The notes under the pieces: model-generated
Databases searched by the model: none
The model's input: only the letters and a program-made list of their open reading frames with translations
Told to the model about the DNA's origin: nothing
Source of the DNA: Rhodoluna sp.
GTDB lineage: Bacteria > Actinomycetota > Actinomycetes > Actinomycetales > Microbacteriaceae
DNA length: 64,000 bases
Direction: 5' to 3'
Assembly (NCBI GenBank): GCA_024641095.1
Contig: JAHEDR010000002.1
Coordinates: 62,001-126,000, forward strand
In this document: positions 17,283 through 25,736 of the stretch, in pieces
Numbering within the stretch: position 1 is the stretch's first letter
Layout of the letters: each line of letters begins with the position of its first letter
Translations under genes and position numbers: made by a program

Positions 17283-18646
17283 TGGACATCGTTGAACTCT
17301 CAAATGAGCAACAAAATCTCTTTGATTACATTGAGCACTCTGAAAACAATATTTTTGTAACCGGCCGAGCCGGCACCGGTAAGTCAACGCTGCTTACCTA
17401 CTTCATTGAAAACACCGAGAAGAATGTTGCGGTTTGTGCACCAACAGGCGTTGCCGCGCTAAATGTTGGTGGTCAAACGATTCACTCGCTTTTTGGATTT
17501 CCATTTGGTTTGTTGGCCAACGAAGATCTTGGCCGTCACATGCACCGCCGCACACGTGAAGTTTTGAAGACACTTGATGTTTTGGTGATTGACGAAATCT
17601 CAATGGTGAACGCAGACATGATGGACGCCATCTCTCGTGCCATGGGAATTGCGCGCGGTAAGCGCAAGCTACCTTTTGGTGGTGCACAGGTCGTAATGTT
17701 TGGTGACCCCTATCAGTTGGCACCGGTTCCGGGCAGCACCGAAGAGCGCGCCTTCATGGCCGAGAACTATCAGAGCTCTTGGTTCTTTGATGCACATGTT
17801 TGGCGCGAGGACTCACTTGAGCGCTACGAACTTAACGAAATCTTTAGACAGCACGACGAGCACTTCAAAGAAATTCTGAATGCAATTCGCGACGGCTCTT
17901 GCACGCAAGAGATGTTGGACTTTATTAACCAGGCCGGAAATCGCTTTCCTAAAAATGAAGAAGTGATTCGCTTGGCAACGGTGAACGAATCGGTGAATGC
18001 GGTGAACCGTGCGCGTATGGCAAAGCTGACAACCGAGGTGAAAAAGTTTGACGCCATTTATAGCGCGGCAGATCAGCAGGCCTTTGGCCGCAACCTTCCA
18101 GCCGACCCAGTGTTGGAGCTAAAGGTTGGCGCGCAGGTGATGTTTATTAAGAACGACGATGGCGGCAAGAAAGACAGCGATGGCGGCTCACTGCGCCGCT
18201 GGGTAAACGGCACCATTGGCCACGTAATTGATTTTCCAAAGGGTGGCGGCGTGACCGTTGAGGTTGACGGCGAAACTTTTGATGTTGGCCGCAGCACCTG
18301 GGAAAAGGTGCGCTACGAAGTTGAAGAAGTCTTCGACGAGGCAACCCAGCAGATAAAAGAGGTGCTGATTGCGGTGCCACTTGCCGAATTCCAGCAGATT
18401 CCGCTGCGCCTGGCCTGGGCCGTGACCATTCACAAGTCTCAAGGCCAAACTTACGATGAGGTAGTGATTGATATGGGTCGCGGGGCCTTCAGCCCGGGCC
18501 AGACCTATGTGGCACTCAGCCGAGTGCGCTCGCTTGAGGGCCTCTACCTAACCCGTGCCATTCGCATGAGCGACATCATGGTTGATGCCGATGTGCTGCG
18601 CTTTATGGGTGGCCACCGCCAAGCGCCTATTGAGAAGCTCTTCTAA
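17282..18646 (+). CDS. PIF1/RecD-like SF1 DNA helicase
   Basis: The 454-residue ATPase has Walker A VTGRAGTGKSTLL (near residue 27-37), Walker B DVLVIDEISMVNADMMD, a motif III MFGDPYQLAPVPG and the late motif AVTIHKSQGQTYDEV followed by YVALSRVRSLEGLYL, the layout of PIF1-type 5'-3' helicases. It may resolve structured DNA or replication blocks. Its ATG overlaps the stop of the CopD/CtaG gene, so the two are co-translated although their roles differ. Confidence 0.9.
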   Translation: MDIVELSNEQQNLFDYIEHSENNIFVTGRAGTGKSTLLTYFIENTEKNVAVCAPTGVAALNVGGQTIHSLFGFPFGLLANEDLGRHMHRRTREVLKTLDVLVIDEISMVNADMMDAISRAMGIARGKRKLPFGGAQVVMFGDPYQLAPVPGSTEERAFMAENYQSSWFFDAHVWREDSLERYELNEIFRQHDEHFKEILNAIRDGSCTQEMLDFINQAGNRFPKNEEVIRLATVNESVNAVNRARMAKLTTEVKKFDAIYSAADQQAFGRNLPADPVLELKVGAQVMFIKNDDGGKKDSDGGSLRRWVNGTIGHVIDFPKGGGVTVEVDGETFDVGRSTWEKVRYEVEEVFDEATQQIKEVLIAVPLAEFQQIPLRLAWAVTIHKSQGQTYDEVVIDMGRGAFSPGQTYVALSRVRSLEGLYLTRAIRMSDIMVDADVLRFMGGHRQAPIEKLF

Positions 18647-18690
18647 CTCAGCCCGAATATCGGTGCTCGGGGAAACGGTAACCTAGACCC

Positions 18691-19287
18691 ATGCTTATGT
18701 CAGACCGCGATATCCGCGCATCAATTGAAGCCGGCCAGATTGGCCTAGAGCCGCTGGACATGAACCTGTTGCAGCCATCATCTTTTGATGTGCGCATTGA
18801 CCGCTTCTTCAGGCTTTTTGACAACCACAAGTACGCCTACATTGACCCAGCAGAGGATCAGTCGGAACTGACCCGTTTTGTTGAGTGCGCACCAGACGAG
18901 CCATTCATTTTGCACCCGGGTGAATTCGTGCTTGGTTCAACTTATGAGTTCGTAAAGTTGCCAGACAACATTGCAGCCCGTCTTGAAGGCAAGAGCTCAC
19001 TTGGTCGTCTAGGGTTGGTGACTCACTCGACTGCAGGTTTTGTGGACCCGGGCTTCAATGGCCACGTGACACTAGAACTTTCAAACATGGCAACTCTGCC
19101 GATCAAACTTTGGCCGGGCATGAAGATTGGTCAATTGTGTTTCTTCCAGCTGTCTTCGCCATCAGAAACCCCATATGGTTCAGAGAAATATCTAAACCGT
19201 TACCAAGGTCAGCGCGGTCCAACCGCTTCTCGTTCGTTCAAGAATTTTCACCGCACCGATGTTGGCAACGAGCCATTGGAGCAGTAA
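18691..19287 (+). CDS. dcd: dCTP deaminase
   Basis: The 198-residue product begins [15 protein letters not shown] and has the Dcd signature [20 protein letters not shown]. It converts dCTP to dUTP (or, in bifunctional forms, to dUMP), feeding dTMP synthesis. TAACCT at 18679-18684 lies six bases before the ATG with no Shine-Dalgarno, which supports this start as leaderless. It runs convergently into the M48 peptidase gene, which begins right at its stop. Confidence 0.96.
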   Translation: MLMSDRDIRASIEAGQIGLEPLDMNLLQPSSFDVRIDRFFRLFDNHKYAYIDPAEDQSELTRFVECAPDEPFILHPGEFVLGSTYEFVKLPDNIAARLEGKSSLGRLGLVTHSTAGFVDPGFNGHVTLELSNMATLPIKLWPGMKIGQLCFFQLSSPSETPYGSEKYLNRYQGQRGPTASRSFKNFHRTDVGNEPLEQ

Positions 19288-20013
19288 TTAGTCTTCAAAA
19301 AGAGAGCGCGCCAACTTTAGAGTTGGTGCGTTTACTTTTTTTAGCGCAAACTTATCGGCGGCAATTTCGCAAAGTAATTCAATTTCACTCACCAGTGCTC
19401 TTGATGCAGCAAGCCTTTGCGACAGGGCGAGTATGAATCTGGCTAGGCGTTTGATTGCAAAGTGTTTTTGTTTCACGTGACCTAGTTCGTGCCAGAGCAC
19501 TGCGTTTAATTCATCTTGCGAGAGGTGATCTTTGGCAAAGCTTGAAATCAAAATATCGCGGTTGCTCGCCAGGGCGAAAGCAAACGGTAGTTCTACTAAA
19601 TAAACTCGTGTTCCCATGAAGTGCATTAGTGGTTGTTTGGTCATTGCAATAAGTGGTGCAATTTCTTTTGCATTTGCGACCACAGGTTCAAGGCGCGCAT
19701 TGAATACCGCTAGTGAGATTCCGCCAACTGCAAGTGCAAGCCAAGGCGCAAAAGAAACTATCAAAGCGGCAAACCAAGTTGCACTGCCGAGCTCGTTTGC
19801 ATTCAGCGCTGCGAGGGTATCAAAGTAGGCCCAAATGGAAATTACAAATGCGGCTGCAGTTGCAATACCTGCGCTTAAGAAACTCGAAAACCACAAAGCA
19901 ATTCCCAACTGCGGGAGGCTTCTAAATTTATTAGTTAGAACCAGTGGAGCCAATGTTGTGATGAGAATTTCCCATTCAACGGCAAGGGGTATTACAACCA
20001 ATGGTGCGTGCAC
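19288..20013 (-). CDS. M48/M56-type membrane metallopeptidase, BlaR1-like without sensor domain
   Basis: The 241-residue product has about three N-terminal hydrophobic segments and the zinc-protease motif WHELGH near residue 174, followed by a Glu-containing helix (EIELLCEIAADKFAL) that would supply the third ligand. It has no extracellular penicillin-binding domain, so it is not a classical beta-lactam sensor. The GTG at 20011-20013 is set by TAGCCT (minus strand, 20020-20025) six bases upstream. Its partner is the BlaI-type repressor gene just upstream, which such proteases usually cleave or regulate. Confidence 0.85.
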   Translation of the reverse strand: MHAPLVVIPLAVEWEILITTLAPLVLTNKFRSLPQLGIALWFSSFLSAGIATAAAFVISIWAYFDTLAALNANELGSATWFAALIVSFAPWLALAVGGISLAVFNARLEPVVANAKEIAPLIAMTKQPLMHFMGTRVYLVELPFAFALASNRDILISSFAKDHLSQDELNAVLWHELGHVKQKHFAIKRLARFILALSQRLAASRALVSEIELLCEIAADKFALKKVNAPTLKLARSLFED

Positions 20014-20042
20014 CTATTTAGGCTAACTGTTTTAGTTACGGC

Positions 20043-20402
20043 TCAGCTGCCTAGGCTCTTGCGTAGCGCTTTTAGTTGCGCAGCGGTAAGTCCTTTGGCA
20101 AAAGCCGAAAACGCAAGAGCAGGATTTGATTCTTCGGCAACCAACTTGAGCATTAGATCCGCGGTGTGCTGCTCGCGTGATTGTGCGGCGCTGAACATAA
20201 ACGAACGACCTTCGCCCGCCTCCCGAACAACAAGCTCTTTATCGGTCAGGCGTGAAAGCACGGTAAGAATCGTGGTCAGGGCTAAGTCGCTGTCGCCAGC
20301 TTGTTCAAGAATCTCTTGAGAGGTAAGCGGTTTCTTTGCGCTCCAAAGTACATTCAGAATCAGGGATTCCAATTCACCCTGTTGGCGTGTACGTTTAGTC
20401 AT
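20043..20402 (-). CDS. BlaI/MecI/CopY-family repressor
   Basis: The 119-residue product has the winged-helix motif LESLILNVLWSAKKPLTSQE, TTILTVLSRLTDKELVVRE and a C-terminal dimerisation helix. BlaI-type repressors bind TACnnnnGTA-like dyads and are relieved by proteolysis. A perfect dyad at 20410-20426 lies 7 bases before its start codon, so it very likely represses itself. The M48 protease gene follows after 29 bases. A link to respiration genes such as the nearby CtaG fusion is plausible. Confidence 0.88.
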   Translation of the reverse strand: MTKRTRQQGELESLILNVLWSAKKPLTSQEILEQAGDSDLALTTILTVLSRLTDKELVVREAGEGRSFMFSAAQSREQHTADLMLKLVAEESNPALAFSAFAKGLTAAQLKALRKSLGS

Positions 20403-20409
20403 GCATTCA

Positions 20410-20426
20410 TTCTACGGTACGTAGAA
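20410..20426. promoter_or_regulatory. BlaI-type operator
   Basis: TTCTACGGTACGTAGAA is a perfect 7-3-7 inverted repeat of the TAC...GTA class bound by BlaI/MecI repressors. It lies between the divergent... in fact the convergent-facing MFS gene end (20438) and the repressor start (20402), over the repressor's core promoter. Confidence 0.75.
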
Positions 20427-20437
20427 CGGACTCTGAC

Positions 20438-21760
20438 CTAAAGAACTTCAGCTACAGAAGGCTTTGGATCAACGCGCAAAAGCAGCACAAGACCAACCGC
20501 AAGAATCAAAATGATTCCCCAGATGCCCCACACCGTTGCGCCTTGAGTCACACCAATCAATCCAGCGAATGCAATGCTCAAGCTCCACATTGAACCTGAC
20601 AGGAAGCTAACTGCGCGACCGGTGAATTGGTAAAGACCAAACACCTCACCCTCGCGACCTTTTGGTGCAAAGCGCGAAACGAAAGTTCTTGAAGACGCCT
20701 GTGCTGGGCCAACGAACAAGCAAAGCGCCAAACCATAGATCCAGTAGGCACTTGCACCGTTGCCCGCAAATACAAACACGCAGGTACCGGCAATGATCAA
20801 ACCAATGAGCGAAGCAATGATGATTGTGCGTGAACCAACAACGTCATCTAGTCGGCCACCAATAGCTGCACCAATACCGGCAACTACGTTGGCAGCAATA
20901 CCAAAGAAGATGATTGAGGTTTGATCAAAACCAAACGCAAGAGTTCCAAGCACCGCACCAAAGGTGAATACACCTGCAAGACCATCGCGGTAAATCGCTG
21001 ATGAAATTAGAAACTTAAATGTTTCTGGAGCTTGCTTGCGAAGCGAGCCAATCTCGCGAATGGTTTGCTTGTAAGCCGCAACCAAGCTCATCTTTTGGTA
21101 ACTTGCCTTGCGCTGTGTTTCAGGAACGCGAATCCAAAGCGGAATAGAAAATACTGCAATCCAAATTGCGGCAAACAAAAATACTGCGCGAACCGCGAAG
21201 GCGTTATCGGTTGGTAAACCAAACCAAGGAACATCAGGCAAGATGAAGCCAACTAGTGAAACCAAAAGCAAAATAATTCCTCCAGCGTAACCAAAGCCCC
21301 ATGCGTAACCAGAGATGCGTCCGATTGTTTTTGGAGTTGAAACGCTTGAGAGCATTGCGTAGTAATTGATGAACGCGGTTTCTTGAACAATGCTGCCAAG
21401 ACCGTAAAGAATCAAACCAAAGATGAAAAATTCTGGACGAGGCTCAACAAAGAAACTCAGGGCAGAGATGATTACCAAACCGTAGGTGTTAATCATTAGC
21501 CAAAGTTTGCGACGACCAGCTTCGTCTGATCGGCGACCAATCACCGGAGCAGTCAGAGCAAGTAGCACACCTGCGATTGCGGTTGTCCAACCAAGTGCAA
21601 CATCGGGGTTCTGATCAACCGTTGCAACTGTTCCGGCCAGGTAAACCGGAAAGATGAAAGTCTGCATGAGAGTTGGGTAAGGCTGCTGCGCCCAGTCCCA
21701 CAATGCCCATGCGAATGTGCCGCGAATCTTTGCGCGAGGCGCCTTAGCTACTTTGCTCAT
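20438..21760 (-). CDS. MFS transporter, UMF1/Atg22-like
   Basis: The start is placed at the ATG at 21758-21760, giving 440 residues beginning MSKVAKAPRAKIRG; an upstream ATG at 21850 would add 30 residues, but TACCCT (minus strand, 21767-21772) lies exactly six bases before the chosen ATG. The product has about 12 helices and the UMF1-type opening TFAWALWDWAQQPYPTLMQT. Family members are vacuolar amino-acid effluxers in fungi and unassigned transporters in bacteria. Substrate unknown. Confidence 0.88.
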   Translation of the reverse strand: MSKVAKAPRAKIRGTFAWALWDWAQQPYPTLMQTFIFPVYLAGTVATVDQNPDVALGWTTAIAGVLLALTAPVIGRRSDEAGRRKLWLMINTYGLVIISALSFFVEPRPEFFIFGLILYGLGSIVQETAFINYYAMLSSVSTPKTIGRISGYAWGFGYAGGIILLLVSLVGFILPDVPWFGLPTDNAFAVRAVFLFAAIWIAVFSIPLWIRVPETQRKASYQKMSLVAAYKQTIREIGSLRKQAPETFKFLISSAIYRDGLAGVFTFGAVLGTLAFGFDQTSIIFFGIAANVVAGIGAAIGGRLDDVVGSRTIIIASLIGLIIAGTCVFVFAGNGASAYWIYGLALCLFVGPAQASSRTFVSRFAPKGREGEVFGLYQFTGRAVSFLSGSMWSLSIAFAGLIGVTQGATVWGIWGIILILAVGLVLLLRVDPKPSVAEVL

Positions 21761-21840
21761 TTCTAAAGGGTAAACCGCACCAGCCCCTGGAAACCCGATA
21801 AAAAGGGTGAACTTTGCCCAAACCTTAGAATTTGCTGAAA

Positions 21841-21861
21841 GTTGAGTCAAGTTGACTCAAG
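21841..21861. promoter_or_regulatory. HAIR operator 1 (HspR binding site)
   Basis: GTTGAGT-N7-ACTCAAG matches the HspR-associated inverted repeat CTTGAGT-N7-ACTCAAG with one mismatch. It lies just upstream of a TTGACA -35 at 21866-21871, 108 bases before the dnaK start. Confidence 0.88.
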
Positions 21862-21865
21862 TATC

Positions 21866-21894
21866 TTGACAAGCCCTGGGTCACGTGTGAAACT
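21866..21894 (+). promoter_or_regulatory. dnaK operon promoter
   Basis: TTGACA (21866-21871) and GAAACT (21889-21894) are 17 bases apart, placed between the two HAIR elements so that bound HspR would cover both sides. Confidence 0.6.
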
Positions 21895-21913
21895 TGAGTC
21901 AAATCGGCTCAAC
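21893..21913. promoter_or_regulatory. HAIR operator 2 (HspR binding site)
   Basis: CTTGAGT-N7-GCTCAAC matches the HAIR consensus with two mismatches in the right arm. It overlaps the predicted -10 and start site of the dnaK operon. Confidence 0.8.
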
Positions 21914-21968
21914 TTGGGCCATATTTGGACAAAACAGGCCCAAAAGGCCTAAAAGAAGGAGAAAACAC

Positions 21969-23798
21969 ATGGCACGTGCAGTAGGTATTGACCTAGGTAC
22001 CACCAACAGCGCAGTTTCTGTACTTGAGGGTGGCGAACCAACTGTTATCGCAAACGCCGAGGGGTTCCGCACCACTCCATCAATCGTGGCTTTCACTAAA
22101 GATGGCGAAGTTCTTGTGGGCGAGACCGCAAAGCGCCAGGCGGTAACCAACGTTGACCGCACCATCGCATCGGTGAAGCGTCACATGGGCACCACTTGGA
22201 CTTTTGACGTTGACGACAAGAAGTACACCCCGCAGGAAATCTCAGCTCGTATTTTGGCAAAGCTAAAGCGTGACGCAGAGACCTACCTTGGCGAGGCAGT
22301 AACCGATGCGGTTATCACCGTTCCGGCTTACTTCAACGACGCTGAGCGTCAGGCAACTAAAGACGCAGGTGAGATCGCCGGTCTAAACGTTCTACGTATT
22401 ATCAACGAGCCAACCGCTGCAGCACTGGCATACGGTTTGGACAAGGGTAAAGAAGACGAACTAATTCTTGTATTCGACCTTGGTGGTGGAACATTCGACG
22501 TTTCACTTCTAGAAGTTGGAAAAGACGAAGGCTTCTCAACCATTCAGGTTCGCGCAACCTCAGGTGACAACCGCCTTGGTGGAGACGACTGGGACCAGCG
22601 AATTGTTGATCACCTAGTTAAGAAGTTCAAGGAAACTTCTGGCGTAGATGTTTCAAAAGACAAAATTGCACTTCAGCGTTTGAAGGAAGCAGCAGAGCAG
22701 GCTAAGAAAGAACTTTCACAGAGCATGTCTGCAAACATTCAGTTGCCTTACCTATCTCTAACTGAGAACGGTCCAGCAAACTTGGATGAGACATTGACTC
22801 GTGCACAGTTCGAGCAGATGACAAACGATTTGCTTGAGCGCACTCGCAAGCCATTCAACGATGTAATTAAAGAAGCTGGCGTAAAGGTTGGCGACATTGC
22901 ACACGTTGTACTTGTTGGTGGTTCAACACGTATGCCTGCAGTAAGCGAACTTGTTAAGTCACTAACCGGTGGCCGCGAACCAAACAAGGGTGTAAACCCA
23001 GATGAGGTTGTAGCTGTTGGTGCGTCACTTCAGGCAGGTGTGCTTAAGGGTGAGCGCAAGGACGTTCTACTAATTGACGTGACTCCACTATCACTTGGTA
23101 TTGAAACCAAGGGTGGCATCATGACTAAGTTGATCGAACGCAACACCGCTATTCCAACCAAGCGTTCAGAAACTTTCACAACTGCTGATGACAACCAGCC
23201 ATCGGTGTCAATTCAGGTTTACCAGGGTGAGCGTGAATTCGTTCGCGACAACAAGTCACTAGGAAACTTTGACCTAAGTGGAATTGCACCAGCACCACGC
23301 GGTGTGCCACAGATTGAAGTTACTTTTGACATTGACGCAAACGGTATAGTGCACGTGTCTGCGAAAGACAAGGGCACCGGCAAGGAAGCATCTGTAACCA
23401 TCACCGGTGGGTCATCGCTTTCAAAGGAAGACATTGAGCGCATGGTTCGCGAAGGTGAAGAGCACGCTGCTGAAGACAAGAAGCGTCGCGAAGAAGCCGA
23501 TACTCGCAACCAGGCCGAAGGTCTTGTTTACCAAATCGAGAAACTGATTAAGGAGAACGACGAGAAGCTTCCTGAAGACGTAAAGACTTCAGTGCAGGCA
23601 GACGTTGATGCTCTGAAGACAGCACTTGCTGGTGAAGACTTTGATGCAATCAAGAGCGCGTTCGATGCACTGAACGCATCACAGCAGAAGTTGGGCGAGG
23701 CAATTTATGCGGCTCAGCCTGCAGAGGGTTCTGAGCCTGAGCAAACCTCAGGTGAAGACGTTGTTGATGCTGAAGTAGTAGACGAAGAGACCAAGTAA
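21969..23798 (+). CDS. dnaK: Hsp70 chaperone DnaK
   Basis: The ATG at 21969 follows a strong Shine-Dalgarno (agaaggaga) and gives 609 residues beginning [20 protein letters not shown]; a frame open further upstream runs through the operator. It has the actin-like ATPase domain ([37 protein letters not shown]), the interdomain linker [13 protein letters not shown], the peptide-binding domain and a short acidic tail. DnaK refolds proteins with DnaJ and GrpE, and is the co-repressor of HspR in actinobacteria. First gene of dnaK-grpE-dnaJ-hspR. Confidence 0.98.
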   Translation: MARAVGIDLGTTNSAVSVLEGGEPTVIANAEGFRTTPSIVAFTKDGEVLVGETAKRQAVTNVDRTIASVKRHMGTTWTFDVDDKKYTPQEISARILAKLKRDAETYLGEAVTDAVITVPAYFNDAERQATKDAGEIAGLNVLRIINEPTAAALAYGLDKGKEDELILVFDLGGGTFDVSLLEVGKDEGFSTIQVRATSGDNRLGGDDWDQRIVDHLVKKFKETSGVDVSKDKIALQRLKEAAEQAKKELSQSMSANIQLPYLSLTENGPANLDETLTRAQFEQMTNDLLERTRKPFNDVIKEAGVKVGDIAHVVLVGGSTRMPAVSELVKSLTGGREPNKGVNPDEVVAVGASLQAGVLKGERKDVLLIDVTPLSLGIETKGGIMTKLIERNTAIPTKRSETFTTADDNQPSVSIQVYQGEREFVRDNKSLGNFDLSGIAPAPRGVPQIEVTFDIDANGIVHVSAKDKGTGKEASVTITGGSSLSKEDIERMVREGEEHAAEDKKRREEADTRNQAEGLVYQIEKLIKENDEKLPEDVKTSVQADVDALKTALAGEDFDAIKSAFDALNASQQKLGEAIYAAQPAEGSEPEQTSGEDVVDAEVVDEETK

Positions 23799-24364
23799 TG
23801 CCTGAGGATTACGATTCAACGGAGTCGCGTGCAGAAGAATCCGTAGAAACGGAAGGCTCCCCGGATTCGCAGGGTTCTTCGGAACAAGCGGCTCCAATTG
23901 ATCCGATTGATCAGGCATTGGCTGACCTAGTTGACGAGACCGGTCCGATCAGCAAAGAAGCGGAACTTCTTGCTGATCTACAACGGCTACAGGCTGAGTT
24001 TGTGAATTACAAGGCACGCGTTGAGCGTGACCGCGATGTTGCACGTAGTGCCGCGATTGCAGAAGTCTTGCGCGCGGTACTACCTGCACTCGACGACTTG
24101 ACACGCGCAGAGGCACACGGTGATCTTGAAGGTTCACCGTTTGCCGCTGTGGTTACCAAGTTGCGCAACGCGGGTGACAAGTTTGGCCTAAAGCAGTTTG
24201 CTGCAAAGGGTGACAAGTTTGACCCAGAAATTCACAACGCACTCGTGCAAACACCAAACGCAGAAGTTACCGAAAACGTAATTGCAGATGTTGTTGAACC
24301 AGGCTTCATGCTTGGTGAAAAACTTTTGCGCCCTGCAATGGTTGCAGTATTCACTCCGGCTTAA
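23798..24364 (+). CDS. grpE: Nucleotide exchange factor GrpE
   Basis: The 188-residue product has an acidic disordered N-terminus (about 1-50), a long coiled coil (LLADLQRLQAEFVNYKARVE) and the C-terminal beta domain ending EPGFMLGEKLLRPAMVAVF. It releases ADP from DnaK. The ATG overlaps the last base of the dnaK stop. Confidence 0.96.
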   Translation: MPEDYDSTESRAEESVETEGSPDSQGSSEQAAPIDPIDQALADLVDETGPISKEAELLADLQRLQAEFVNYKARVERDRDVARSAAIAEVLRAVLPALDDLTRAEAHGDLEGSPFAAVVTKLRNAGDKFGLKQFAAKGDKFDPEIHNALVQTPNAEVTENVIADVVEPGFMLGEKLLRPAMVAVFTPA

Positions 24365-24378
24365 GAAAGTTTTTATAA

Positions 24379-25299
24379 ATGGCAAGTCAAGACTGGTTCG
24401 ACAAGGATTTTTATAAAGTCCTTGGCGTATCTAAAGACGTGTCAGAGGCAGAACTGAAAAAGACCTATCGCAAGCTCTCGCGCAAGTATCACCCAGACAC
24501 AAATCCTGGTGATTCAAAAGCAGAAGCTAAGTTCAAAGAAATTAGCGAGGCCTATTCGGTTCTCTCTGACTCTAAAGAACGCGCTGAATACGATCAGATG
24601 CGCGCAATGGGACCTGGACCTAGATTTAATCCTGGCGCCGGCGGTCAGCAATACTCGGGAGGTTTTCCGGGTGGTGCAAACATGGGTGGCGGATTCGAAG
24701 ATGTGTTTGCGAATCTCTTTGGCGGTGGCGGATTTAATCGCGGCCCACAAAGAGGCGCAGATCTTTCAATGTCAACGACTCTTGATTTCATTGATGGAGT
24801 AAAAGGGACACAGCTAAAAGTTCGTCTTGGTAATGGTGAAACCACAATCAAGATTCCTGCCGGTGTGCAAGACGGTCAGAAAATTAAAATTGCTGGCAAG
24901 GGTCAGGCATCACCAAACGGCGGACCGGCCGGCGATTTGATTATTGCCGTCACCGTTAAGCCGCACCCGGTATTTACTCGTGACGGAATGAACTTGCGCG
25001 TAACCGTGCCGGTAACTTTTGCCGAGGCCGTGCTTGGTGCAACCATTCAGGTGCCAACTCTTGGCGGCGAACCGGTAAAACTTAAAGTTGCACCTGGCAC
25101 ACCTAACGGGCGAGTTCTGCGCGTAAAGGGTCGCGGAGTTGTAACTTCAAAGGGTGAGGGAGATCTGCTGGCAACGGTAGACATTGCAGTACCTTCACAC
25201 GTGAGTGACAAAGCCAAGAAGGCACTTGAGGCTTTTGAGGAATTGCTACCAGAAGAAGACCCTCGCACCGACCTGCTGAATAAGGCCGGACTTCTTTAA
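24379..25299 (+). CDS. dnaJ: DnaJ-type co-chaperone lacking the zinc finger
   Basis: The 306-residue product has a J domain with HPD at residues 38-40, a Gly/Phe-rich linker ([20 protein letters not shown]) and the C-terminal substrate-binding domains ([20 protein letters not shown]). The four CxxCxGxG repeats of classical DnaJ are absent and there is no Cys in the region, so it is a type II (CbpA-like) protein in the dnaJ operon position. It follows grpE after 14 bases. Confidence 0.95.
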   Translation: MASQDWFDKDFYKVLGVSKDVSEAELKKTYRKLSRKYHPDTNPGDSKAEAKFKEISEAYSVLSDSKERAEYDQMRAMGPGPRFNPGAGGQQYSGGFPGGANMGGGFEDVFANLFGGGGFNRGPQRGADLSMSTTLDFIDGVKGTQLKVRLGNGETTIKIPAGVQDGQKIKIAGKGQASPNGGPAGDLIIAVTVKPHPVFTRDGMNLRVTVPVTFAEAVLGATIQVPTLGGEPVKLKVAPGTPNGRVLRVKGRGVVTSKGEGDLLATVDIAVPSHVSDKAKKALEAFEELLPEEDPRTDLLNKAGLL

Positions 25300-25312
25300 T
25301 AGGGGGTGAATC

Positions 25313-25726
25313 ATGGAAGATCTGAATGAAAATACGCCACTCTTTGCAATTGGCGTTGCCGCAGAACTAGCCATGATGCACCCGCAGACCCTGCGCGATT
25401 ACGACCGCCTTGGGTTGGTAGTGCCAGGCCGTACCGGGGGCCAAAGCCGCCGATACACAATGCGAAACGTTGCCCAACTGAGGGAAATCGCCAGGCTTTC
25501 GGCCGAGGGCGTGAGCCTGGAGGGCATTAAGCGCATTTTGGAGCTCGAAAACCAGAACTCCGAGCTTGCCCAAAGGGTTCGCGACCTAGAACAAGCGCTA
25601 GCCAACGAGCTAATGAACCGTCCGGGTGCCCGCATATTCGCTGCAGGTGACATGGGAGTTGAGTCCCTGGCTCGCGGTAAGCGGCCATCACGACATACAG
25701 AAGTAGTGGTTTACCGAGCCAGATAA
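25313..25726 (+). CDS. hspR: Heat-shock repressor HspR, MerR family
   Basis: The 137-residue product has a MerR helix-turn-helix (FAIGVAAELAMMHPQTLRDY, then DRLGLVVPGRTGGQSRRYT) and a coiled coil (ILELENQNSELAQRVRDLEQ). HspR binds HAIR elements with DnaK and represses the operon; two HAIR elements lie before dnaK. It starts 13 bases after dnaJ with Shine-Dalgarno aggggg. It is the last gene of the operon. Confidence 0.95.
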   Translation: MEDLNENTPLFAIGVAAELAMMHPQTLRDYDRLGLVVPGRTGGQSRRYTMRNVAQLREIARLSAEGVSLEGIKRILELENQNSELAQRVRDLEQALANELMNRPGARIFAAGDMGVESLARGKRPSRHTEVVVYRAR

Positions 25727-25736
25727 ACTTTGGGTT

